Made by a program: the position numbers and the translations under genes. The notes under the pieces were generated by a model. That model saw only the letters and a list, made by a program, of their open reading frames with translations. It searched no databases and was not told the DNA's origin. This document shows positions 1-8,460 of a stretch of 64,000 nucleotides of DNA, piece after piece. Each line of letters opens with the position of its first letter. Within the stretch, counting starts at the first letter, position 1. The stretch covers positions 62,001 through 126,000 of the forward strand of contig QJNS01000060.1 in assembly GCA_004154925.1 (NCBI GenBank), given 5' to 3'. This stretch comes from Monosporascus cannonballus. Its lineage: Eukaryota; Ascomycota; Sordariomycetes; Xylariales.

Positions 1-446
1 TCTCATCCCAGGGGTTCACGGAATTGGTCTTGTTGATGCCAACTTCGCCCACCATGTACGGGGGAGGCTTGGCATTGACGAATCGTTCATTGTTTTCAAT
101 GAGCTGTAGCTTCCAGGGGACTTCGATGCGTAAAGCCATCAGTCTCTATTTGTGGGCTGTTGATACAAGAAGTGTACTCACTGTTACCAAAAAGCTTGTC
201 TGACTCCAGCTCACACACTCCATCACGCATTGTGCCGTTTCCATATCTCCTGAAATATAAACCAAGCAATGCCATGAGCATAACCGCGTTTACAATGAAG
301 GAAAATGCCAGAAGTCGACTGTGGCAAGAATGTCCGCGTGCTGGAAGATCCCCATCATGGCGGAGAGATTGATATTTTGGAGGCGGGGGGTTCTTCTTCC
401 GCAAGAGTTGAGTGAAGCGGTTACCCATCTGTTTGAAGGCTTCCAT
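1..446 (-). CDS. Partial small membrane protein, possibly UstYa/DUF3328-like (5' part, two exons)
   Basis: The gene runs off the left edge of the window. Exon 1 (446 down to 182) begins at an ATG and encodes a basic, Pro-rich cytosolic N-terminus (RKKNPPPPKYQSL), then one membrane helix (about residues 45-66, LLAFSFIVNAVMLMALLGLY). Without splicing the frame stops soon after. A 61-nt intron (181-121 on the minus strand) fits well: donor GTGAGT, branch-like CTGAT, acceptor GAAG. It restores an open frame to position 1 that reads IPWKLQLIENNERFVNAKPP and ends in NPWDE. A short cytosolic tail, a single helix and a downstream W-D-E segment resemble fungal DUF3328/UstYa oxidases, which occur in RiPP and some NRPS clusters. 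The HxxHC motifs that would settle this lie outside the window, so the family call is tentative; another type of single-pass protein is possible. It diverges from the synthetase at 1190. Confidence 0.45.
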
Positions 447-1189
447 CCTTGTGTGGATATACAGATGACTGAACTCCTATTTAACTCGGAGACAAGAGTG
501 TGGTGCGTAATTCTGGGATAGTACCAAGTCGCTAGCAGTAGGAATGCAATGTGAAGGGTTTGGATACGTGATTATGCCCAAGGATCAGTCATGGGCGAGG
601 TTCTCCGGACGGGTCTTGAGTAGTTGGAATCACGGGAATTCCCCCTGCTAGGGAATTGCTTAAGACACTGTAGGTCGGTGGCCGGAGCACAGTGTGAATC
701 GCCGAAAAGAAGGGGCTGGTATCCCTACGAATGATTGTAGAGAAGTTGCTTGGTTGCTATATTGTGTGTGTATAAAGAGTAAAAAGGTTTTGCCAAGCAC
801 GCTTAATGCACGGTTGTTCCGGCTTTGATGTATTACCACGGAATTGCGGGGTGGACCTCAACAGCGAGCCAACTTCCGCCTCAACACTATCATGATAAAT
901 GGTCACTGTGTGTTCCGGGGACCGCAACGTCCGGTCTGGTCGGTGACGAAAAGTTAATTGGTGGTGGAGTATTATTCCGATGTCATCCGTCATGTACAGC
1001 TTGCAGATCTGTGCAGATGTACACATTTCACCAGGCATGTGAGAAGTATCTCGTGATCTAGCAGATGCTTCTTCGTGAAAAGAATATTGAGGTGAACATG
1101 GCCTGAGATGTCGCGTATCATCTTTACCGTGTTGATATTGCAGTCGAACTTCTGACTCTTCATCCTGATTCCACGCAGCTTCCACCAAA
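447..1189. promoter_or_regulatory. Divergent intergenic region between membrane protein and synthetase
   Basis: This 743-bp GC-balanced stretch separates two divergently transcribed genes and must hold both promoters. A TATAAAG box lies at about 771 on the plus strand, some 420 bp before the synthetase ATG, so a long 5' leader is possible. Open frames here (minus 757-1218, plus 825-1061) show no recognisable domain and one overlaps the synthetase start; I treat them as chance. No specific transcription-factor site can be assigned with confidence. Confidence 0.5.
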
Positions 1190-4100
1190 ATGTCTTTGAC
1201 TGCCACAGCCAACGTCACATCACTCTCCCGTTCCCAAAAACTACTTTCCTCAGCACCGGCTTCCTTGCTCCACTCCCTCGCGCAATCATGTCATGTCCCG
1301 GTCGCTTCCATCGCTGACGCCTATCCGCCTTCTCCTCTGCAGTCTTCTATGTTCGCCGCATTTCTCTTGTCGTCCCCGCAGAATCCGTTATACGTTGCAC
1401 GATTGGTCTTCACTCTTTCCAATGACCACAATGACTCGACTCAGAGCCGATGCCTTGAGCTGGAGAGATTCCAACGCGCGTGGGACGTCACGGTCCAGAG
1501 GAATGAAATTTTACGGACGCGCCTTGTGCAAGGACCCAATGGGAAAGATTACTTGGTCGTTTTGAGGGAAGGTTTCACGTGCCACCATATGGATGGTGTT
1601 CCTTTGGAGGAGTCTTTTGAGGCTGGTGACAGACTCGATATGGACTACGGGCGACCTCTAAGTAGGTGGTCTGTACTTCAGGGAGGGAAATATTTTGTTT
1701 GGACTATTAGTCATGCCATATATGACGGCTGGTCTCTTCCTTTGATTTTGTCGGATTTTTCTGAAGCATGGAAGTTGAGCTCAAATATTCTCAGTCCTGG
1801 TCAAGGACTTAGCATGAGCCCAAGGCCTAGTTTCAAAATCTTCATCAAATATCTGATAAGGGAGCGAAAAGAAAAATGGAGAGAGGCAGCTGATTTTTGG
1901 AGAAGTGAGCTTTTCAGCGGAGATGAATTTGTGCAATTTCCACAGCTGAACGGCAACAGCAGTGGATATACCCCGATGACCAGCGCAGTTCATACCAGAT
2001 CCGTAACAGTATCATGGCCTTCTCCATCTCGCTCTCAAACATCGCTACGCACAACTTCGCCATTCTCGCGTGGGATCCTATATTCAACATATTTATGGGC
2101 AGCATGGGCGATGGTGCTGTGGAAACATACGGACAGTTCAAGCATTCTATTCGGCGCCACTCTGAGTGGCCGGCGTTGCCCCGTCCCCGGCATCGAGAAC
2201 ATCACAGGGCCGACTATCACTACAGTGCCTGTCATGATCGGGATAGACCGTGAGATGACCGTTGGAGAGTTTCTGCAATATTTGCAGAGGAAGGCGAACA
2301 GCAGTGCGGAGTACGGTTGGATGGGCTTGCAAGACATCTTGAACGTTTGTGGCAGGGACACGGGCAAGGTGAATTCGATCATGGTGGTACAGCCAACCTC
2401 CACCTCGGTGGAAGGAGAAGGCAACTTACTTGATGCCATATCACAGCCAACGGGGTGGGCGTTTGATGAATCGAGAAGCAGTGCAATCCAGCATAACATT
2501 GGAATTTGCTTGATCTGCAACCCCTCTGACTCGGGACTCACCATCAACCTACAATACGATCCCAATCTCAAAACAGATGTGGAGATCAACTGGATCGCTG
2601 GCCAATTTACGACTGCGTTGGAGCAACTGCTACGCACCGATACCCAAGCCATGCAGCTTGGACAAATTAGAATTTCGGGAAACGAAGAAATCAAGCAGAT
2701 CCAGAGATGGAATTCGAAGTCGATTGAATCTGTCGATGAATGTCTACATGATTTATTTGGAGCCCAAGCAAGAATCAGAGGCGATGCAGAGGCGATCTTT
2801 TCTGCAGATGGAAGTGTCAGTTACAAGCAGCTGGACGAGTTTTCCCGAGACCTTGCCAAACTTCTGCACGAAAAAGACCTTGGGTGGAAATCCATGGTTC
2901 CAATTGTCTTCGAGAGTTCATGGTTGGCAGTTGTAGCAATCCTGGCAGTGTTACGGGCAGGGGCGTGTTTCGTGCCCATCCACCCAAGCACACCACGGGA
3001 GAGAATGGCTTCAATCTTGCAACAAGTTGACGCAAAGATGTTGATCTGCTCGGAAGTTCTTTGTGCTGGTATCAAAGAGTATGGATTTCCCAGGGTTGAG
3101 CTATTGAAATTGTCCGATCATTCCCTCTCTACCATCTCGTCTTCGTTGTCAAAAGCCAACATCATCCTGCCAAAAGTGTCCCCATCAAGACTTGCCTATA
3201 CCTACTTCACATCAGGAACCACGGGAGTTCCGAAGGGCGTTTGCATGTCTCACTGCTCCTCTTCCACTGGCAATACTGCCTATACGAAACTGCTCTCCCT
3301 CACGCCTTCGTCACGTGTCCTCCAATTCGCATCTCTATCATTCGATGTCTCGTGTCTTGAGATATTTTCGACTCTCCTCTCTGGAGGCTGCATCTGCATT
3401 CCATCTTCGCAGGATCGTCTCCAACATCTCCATTCCGCAATACAGAAACTCCGCTGCAACGTCTTGGTGATCACTCCAACCGTAGCCAAGTTGCTACAGG
3501 TCGATTACGCGAAAGATCCGATACCCATCGACACACTATGCCTGACCGGAGAACCATTGACAGCCAGCGATGTTGAATTCTGGGCGCCAAAGACGCGTCT
3601 GTATAACGGGTATGGTCCCACGGAGACCTGCTTCTGTACCTTTTCCCGCACATTGGAAAAATATTCTAGTGCAGGGAATATTGGGTACGGGTCGGGTTGC
3701 AATACCTGGATCGTTGATGAGGCGGGAACGGGACTGGCACCCCTGGGCACAAAAGGGGAATTGTTCATTGAAGGCCCGATCGTGGCAAATGGATACCTTG
3801 GTGATCCCGAAAAGACGAGACAGTTATTCATTGAGAACCCGCCATGGCTGCCCGATGGTTGGAACGAAAGTGGACGAAAGTTTGTCGCCTACAAAACTGG
3901 TGATATGGTGAGGTACAACCCTGATGGAAGCATCGAATGCTTCGGGAGGAGGGACACGCAAATAAAAAAACGAGGCATGAGGATTGATCTCGGCGATGTC
4001 GAAAATGCAGTCTCATCCCTCGGACATAAAGCTGTGGTCCTGTTCCCCGCCGAAGGTCTCGCGACGGGAAATATCACAGCTGTGGTAGCTTTTGGATGTT

Positions 4101-5941
4101 CTGACGGTACCGGAAACCTTGAGGTCCTGCCAGAACCAGAACCTGATTCCGCAGTAATCACCCAGTTGTTGGCTCTCCGTCGTCATATCCATTCCCTGAT
4201 CCCGTCCTACATGCATCCCACGGTCTGGGTACCCATTGACTCTCTACCAATGTTAGCATCCGCCAAAGTCTCTCGACTAGCAGTCAAGAACTTCGTTACT
4301 CGCGAGCTTCAGGAGGATTGGTTGACCAGCTGGAGAAGAATGCTGAATGCCATAGACCTGGAGAACCATATCATACGGCCGGAGGAAACCATGGCGATCG
4401 AGTTAGCAGACATAGTCGACAAGCTGATCGGAGCTGGAGATGGCCATCGAAGACCGGAAGGAGGCAAGCCTTACCACGACACCATCCTCTCTAGAGCCGG
4501 AATAGATTCAATCAAAGCGATCCAGCTGATGCGATTGCTCTCGGAAAGATACAATATTACTCCCACTTTGGGAAAGATCTTAGGTAGTGAGATGAGCATC
4601 CGTGACCTCGCACGATATGTCGAAAATTTGCAGACTCATCCCGATGGGAGGGAACACGTCACGGCTCAAGGCATCGACTTGATCGAAGAGTACCACGAGC
4701 TTTCAACTATTCTCCAAGACCATTTCACCCCAAGGGAAAGCAGGCCATCTAAACTCTCCGACACCATTTCCACTGTCCTCACAACAGGGGCAGCAGGATA
4801 TCTCGGGATTGAAATCTTACGCCAGCTGCTCAAGCGAAAAGAGACCTCGAAAATAATAACCCTCATCCGGGCTCCCAGCATGGACAAAGCTCTAAACAAG
4901 CTGGTATCAGCGGCCGAATGCATGGGATGGTCTCTCACTCCCCATCTTTCAAAGGTAGAAATATGGCTCGGTGATCTCTCCGAGCCCAATCTGGGTCTCA
5001 GCACCGCACATTGGGAACGTCTTCACGGGAACTGCTCATTACATGAGATGATCGACGCCATCATCCATGTAGGAGCGACCGTGAACTGGACAAAATCCTA
5101 TCACCAGTTGAAAGCAGTCAATGTCTCTTCTACCCTGACTTTGCTCAATGCTTCCACGCATTCACTTCTCAGAACCGGATTGAGGCCACGCTTCATTCAG
5201 ATATCTGGAGGTCGAAAGCCCGCATCCTTATTCGCTTCCTCATCCTGGGAAACTGAGGGTCTACAACTCGCCCGCGCTCTCTCCGCACCAGGAACACTTG
5301 GCTACACACAAACCAAATTCCTCTCCGACCTCCTCGTCTGCAAATGGGCAACCCTCCACGGCGGAACCCAAGACGCGAGAGTCCGTGTCGTGATGCCGGG
5401 ATTCATCATCGGAGGTGAGCTGAACCCATTCGCAAACATGGACGATGTCCTCTGGAGATTGGTGAGGACGAATGTTGGATTAGGCATGTACAGTAGCGAG
5501 GCAAACAACAGGTGGGTTTACCTCGCAAGCGCTGCGGCCGTCGCCAGGAAAGTCTTGCATTGTATGTTTTCGGCTCCCTCCTCAGCCCGCCCCTCAACGG
5601 CTGATGAGAGGGATGCAATGACCATCCCAGTCTCGGATGGTCTCTCAGAAACTGCCTTCTGGTCTCTCATTTCCCGGTCGGGCTATCCTCTCACCGGTAC
5701 TCCTCACGACACATGGCTCGCTGCCGTCGACGCAGCCATTGAAGCACAAGGTGTGAAACATCCACTGTATCCGGTTTTGCACTTCGTGAAGCAGGGCGTG
5801 GGACTTGGTGGGGACTTGCCGGCTGGAGATGGTGATTGGTGCAAGGATGAGCAGATGAAGGCGGAGGTTGCGAGGGACGTGGTGGCTAATTTGACTTATA
5901 TGAGGAGGATGGGGTTCTTGCCGGCCGTAGCGACCCCGTAA
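1190..5941 (+). CDS. Single-module nonribosomal peptide synthetase, C-A-T-R architecture (1583 aa)
   Basis: A multidomain enzyme that activates one amino (or aryl/keto) acid, holds it as a thioester and releases it reductively. Residues about 30-480 are a condensation domain: the HHxxxDG motif reads SHAIYDG (174-180), keeping the catalytic second His and the Asp-Gly. Residues about 520-1060 are an adenylation domain with core A3 TSGTTGVPKG (from 674), A5 YGPTE (808-812), TGD (about 903), A8 KKRGMRIDLGDVE (about 926-938) and an A10-like Lys in ASAKVSR. A thiolation domain follows with GIDSIKAIQ, Ser1107 being the phosphopantetheine site. Residues about 1195-1583 are a thioester-reductase domain: NAD(P)H motif TTGAAGYLG (1198-1206) and catalytic YTQTK (Y1372, K1376). 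The gene is intronless and intact; the start has a good context (CCACCAAAATGTC). One module plus an R domain predicts an aldehyde or alcohol product, or a didomain partner enzyme. The substrate is unknown. Confidence 0.93.
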   Translation: MSLTATANVTSLSRSQKLLSSAPASLLHSLAQSCHVPVASIADAYPPSPLQSSMFAAFLLSSPQNPLYVARLVFTLSNDHNDSTQSRCLELERFQRAWDVTVQRNEILRTRLVQGPNGKDYLVVLREGFTCHHMDGVPLEESFEAGDRLDMDYGRPLSRWSVLQGGKYFVWTISHAIYDGWSLPLILSDFSEAWKLSSNILSPGQGLSMSPRPSFKIFIKYLIRERKEKWREAADFWRSELFSGDEFVQFPQLNGNSSGYTPMTSAVHTRSVTVSWPSPSRSQTSLRTTSPFSRGILYSTYLWAAWAMVLWKHTDSSSILFGATLSGRRCPVPGIENITGPTITTVPVMIGIDREMTVGEFLQYLQRKANSSAEYGWMGLQDILNVCGRDTGKVNSIMVVQPTSTSVEGEGNLLDAISQPTGWAFDESRSSAIQHNIGICLICNPSDSGLTINLQYDPNLKTDVEINWIAGQFTTALEQLLRTDTQAMQLGQIRISGNEEIKQIQRWNSKSIESVDECLHDLFGAQARIRGDAEAIFSADGSVSYKQLDEFSRDLAKLLHEKDLGWKSMVPIVFESSWLAVVAILAVLRAGACFVPIHPSTPRERMASILQQVDAKMLICSEVLCAGIKEYGFPRVELLKLSDHSLSTISSSLSKANIILPKVSPSRLAYTYFTSGTTGVPKGVCMSHCSSSTGNTAYTKLLSLTPSSRVLQFASLSFDVSCLEIFSTLLSGGCICIPSSQDRLQHLHSAIQKLRCNVLVITPTVAKLLQVDYAKDPIPIDTLCLTGEPLTASDVEFWAPKTRLYNGYGPTETCFCTFSRTLEKYSSAGNIGYGSGCNTWIVDEAGTGLAPLGTKGELFIEGPIVANGYLGDPEKTRQLFIENPPWLPDGWNESGRKFVAYKTGDMVRYNPDGSIECFGRRDTQIKKRGMRIDLGDVENAVSSLGHKAVVLFPAEGLATGNITAVVAFGCSDGTGNLEVLPEPEPDSAVITQLLALRRHIHSLIPSYMHPTVWVPIDSLPMLASAKVSRLAVKNFVTRELQEDWLTSWRRMLNAIDLENHIIRPEETMAIELADIVDKLIGAGDGHRRPEGGKPYHDTILSRAGIDSIKAIQLMRLLSERYNITPTLGKILGSEMSIRDLARYVENLQTHPDGREHVTAQGIDLIEEYHELSTILQDHFTPRESRPSKLSDTISTVLTTGAAGYLGIEILRQLLKRKETSKIITLIRAPSMDKALNKLVSAAECMGWSLTPHLSKVEIWLGDLSEPNLGLSTAHWERLHGNCSLHEMIDAIIHVGATVNWTKSYHQLKAVNVSSTLTLLNASTHSLLRTGLRPRFIQISGGRKPASLFASSSWETEGLQLARALSAPGTLGYTQTKFLSDLLVCKWATLHGGTQDARVRVVMPGFIIGGELNPFANMDDVLWRLVRTNVGLGMYSSEANNRWVYLASAAAVARKVLHCMFSAPSSARPSTADERDAMTIPVSDGLSETAFWSLISRSGYPLTGTPHDTWLAAVDAAIEAQGVKHPLYPVLHFVKQGVGLGGDLPAGDGDWCKDEQMKAEVARDVVANLTYMRRMGFLPAVATP

Positions 5942-6666
5942 ATCGAGGATTCTCTTAGTGGTCGTGTAATCATCATAAAATGGAGACCGACACGGGTTCG
6001 TGGCGCGCAACATTCGTCAGCCACAGTCTAAGACCAAAGCGGGACACGCTGTATCCATGGTGGTGATCTACAACAAACACGTGATCAGTATGTGGCGGTG
6101 CTTCCGTAGTAGTAATCTACAATAATATGATTCCAATCCTGCGCCACAATACGGGCTTATATATATCCGGTAGTTAGATTCGAACGTAACTAGATTCCAA
6201 CTTTTCTAACGGAACTGTATATATTAAAATCGGTTCAAAGATATGAATACCGATGTCGATTATTTTAATAAAGTAATAATAAGTTTTATTTGAATAGTTT
6301 AGAATTTATTTGCTCAATTACGTACATTTTTATTTCCAATTTTTTATATATATTATTAATAAAAACTAAATTTATGCAATATGTATAATATGGTATATTT
6401 ATATATAAAAATATACGTTAATATATGAAAATTTTTTACTTCATAAAATATAAAATAGCGTATATATTATAACTTCGGAAAAAACGGCTTCTAAAAACGG
6501 TCGTAATAGAAACAGCTAAAAAATTAAGTAAATTGAGTTACGCAATAAATCACCAATTTTTTAAATAGTAAACCAGGAAGCCGGAGTACTAATTTATTAA
6601 TAGCAAGTTGATAAATCGAATTACTAATATAATAAAAGCAAATTAATATCTTAAAAATAAATATAT
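5942..6666. other. Synthetase 3' flank and abrupt GC-to-AT boundary
   Basis: The first 250 bp after the stop codon are normal GC-balanced DNA and should hold the poly(A) site of the synthetase. From about 6190-6250 the composition collapses to A/T-dominated sequence and never recovers apart from short islands. No gene is visible. From about 6250 to 6666 the sequence is RIP-like AT DNA that I cannot assign. Confidence 0.7.
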
Positions 6667-7066
6667 TGTTATAAAAACGGGGTTTTGATTTTAAAAAGAG
6701 CTTCTTTCAAGGTCTAGCTAGAGTTGTTACGGCTAAATCTCGGCTAAAAAGGCCTGGCAAATTAAAGGTGATTTGGGTGATTTAACTAATTTAGACTAGA
6801 TTATACAGATTTACGACATATTTGTTAAAAAAGAAAAAAATATATAGTGAATTAATTTTTTCGCATAAATAGCTACTTATTAAAATTCGTCCACTAATTA
6901 TAAATTTAAGTTTTTAATTAAACGTATCGTTACTGTATTAATGGAAAATTCGTAAATTGTTTTAATTTACAACTATTAAAGTTTATTATTTTATAATTAT
7001 TTATACAATAAACTTTTTTAAAGTATTGTTTATATTTTTAAACAGATATATAACAGGGTCGTTATA
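6667..7066 (+). repeat. GypA LTR, RIP-mutated (5' LTR of the outer GypA element)
   Basis: About 400 bp starting TGTTATAAAAACGGGG and ending in GTCGTTATA, colinear with the reverse complement of the two 420-bp LTRs at 38639 and 45528. Diagnostic blocks include GTTACGGCTAAATCTCGG and the end block ATATATAACAGGGTCG. Most differences are C/T or G/A. It is the 5' LTR because the next ~245 bp (7067-7328) match the sequence just inside the 5' LTR of the GypA copy at 45527 downward. Its natural 3' partner is the GypA LTR at 31256; no matching target duplication survives. Confidence 0.8.
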
Positions 7067-7328
7067 TTTTGATAATCTCTTAATTAATAACCTACGGTTA
7101 TTATTCTATTTAATTAGACACAAGTTCTTTTAAAATTAATAAAATAGATATTATAAAATAACGTTTAAAAGATAAGGAATAAATCTGATTTCCGCTGTTT
7201 ATTAATAAAAATTTCATAACTAAATTAAACGATTTATTTTAAATTAAAGAAAATGTTTAATTTATCGATAATATAATATCCGTTATAATTCGACTTTAAG
7301 GAGATTTCTTTTCTTTTTAATAATAGCT
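7067..7328 (+). mobile_element. GypA internal leader fragment
   Basis: RIP-mutated leader/early gag sequence of GypA. It aligns base by base with the minus strand from 45527 down to about 45280 of the other GypA copy (shared blocks such as CTCTTAATTAAT against CCTTAATTAAT, and ACGTTTAAAAGATAA against ACATTTAAAAGATAA). The match stops exactly where the Tc1/mariner element begins and resumes at about 15780, which shows that the mariner landed in a GypA copy. Confidence 0.7.
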
Positions 7329-7648
7329 TACAGTAGAAGTGCAAAAGTCTCGATAGATTTCTCAACGCTTTATAAAATGGCGTATTTCTTCTACTTTAAT
7401 ATCAATATCTTTTAACCTTTAATTATAAATAAACAACGTAATTTAGGTCTAATTATTTAGCGAAAAGGATGGTTGCCTTATACGAAACTGCAATAAAAAT
7501 CGAAAAAGGATGTAGTCAAAAGATTTACGAATAATACGAAAGAATATAAAATATTATCTATTACTATTTACGGCATATATAATCGTTATACGCATTAGAA
7601 TTTAGCCAAATATTCGTGATATCTAGATATTATGGCCTAGCGGGCTTA

Positions 7649-8066
7649 TGTTACGGATCCCCGAATAGACCCGTTCTGGAGGCCCCAGGGCTGCAGAAAA
7701 GGGAAAAGCTCCACACTCTAAGTCACGTGACTTAGAGTGATCTAACTGATCTATTAGATCACACAGATCACTGTGATCTGGGTGATCTAACAGATCCAAG
7801 AGATCAGTATCACACTAGTAAAATGGAAGAAGGTATAAGATTTCAGGTTTCCTATGTAGATAGCCACCTACTTAGTTCCGCTCTTTAGCTATCAATCTAA
7901 GCTCTTAGCCAGAGGCAACCGCACCGTTCTCTAATTAAGAAAGGAGTACCGTGAAATCTCCTTAACGAACACACTGAGTCATTCCTCGCCCTATTGTTAC
8001 CTGCAAATCAAGACCCTTTTCGGATACTGCTCATACTACCAGGTGGTGTATGACAGGTTCGTTACA
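7649..8066 (+). repeat. GypA solo LTR (418 bp), lightly mutated, inside the GypB-1 left LTR
   Basis: It runs from TGTTACGGATCCCC to GGTTCGTTACA and is flanked by a perfect 5-bp duplication GCTTA (7644-7648 and 8067-8071). Removing it and one GCTTA rejoins the GypB LTR (AGCGGGCTTA then GCTGCTACAAG), matching the intact right LTR at 14302. It is colinear with the other GypA LTRs but far richer in G/C, so it is younger or escaped RIP. It arose by LTR-LTR recombination. It contains a 26-bp perfect palindrome and several GATC-based repeats. Confidence 0.93.
7714..7739. repeat. 26-bp perfect palindrome centred on CACGTG
   Basis: The left arm CACTCTAAGTCAC is followed immediately by its exact reverse complement, giving CACGTG at the centre (7724-7729), a core bound by bHLH factors. 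It is followed at about 7770-7786 by a second dyad, CAGATCAC-T-GTGATCTG, in a run of GATC-containing repeats. It lies in the 5' half of the GypA LTR, where U3 control elements would be expected. Older copies have the dyad blurred by RIP. Confidence 0.85.
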
Positions 8067-8460
8067 GCTTAGCTGCTACAAGAACGGTCGGGTTTTTATA
8101 AGACGTAACATTAATCGAGACTAAAGGTCACGTAACTGGCTTAAGAGAACTCAATATAACTTATTAATACAGAAGGCTTAAGCCCGCCAAATGTTGCAAA
8201 CGGCTTAAATATACTTAAAAGAACTTAATAAAAAAAATAAGCTTAAACTCGGACGAAGAAGTTAAACTATAAATAAAATATTTATATATATATATATATA
8301 TATTAATTTAAATAATTCTGCTTTATAATATAATTTATTATTTAACATTTCAAATATTAGAAAACGAAATTAAATTATAACTTAAATTCTTATGATACGT
8401 TTTTTCAAATAAATTCATATAATTAAAATTTAATAGTTCACTAAATCTTTAAGTATTACA

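Noticed and set aside
757..1218. 153-codon minus-strand open frame upstream of and overlapping the synthetase start
   Set aside because: No recognisable domain, ends at unusual composition, overlaps the well-supported start of the synthetase and fills its promoter region; most likely chance.
5645..6013. Minus-strand frame at the synthetase 3' end
   Set aside because: Antisense shadow of the reductase domain; no domain similarity.
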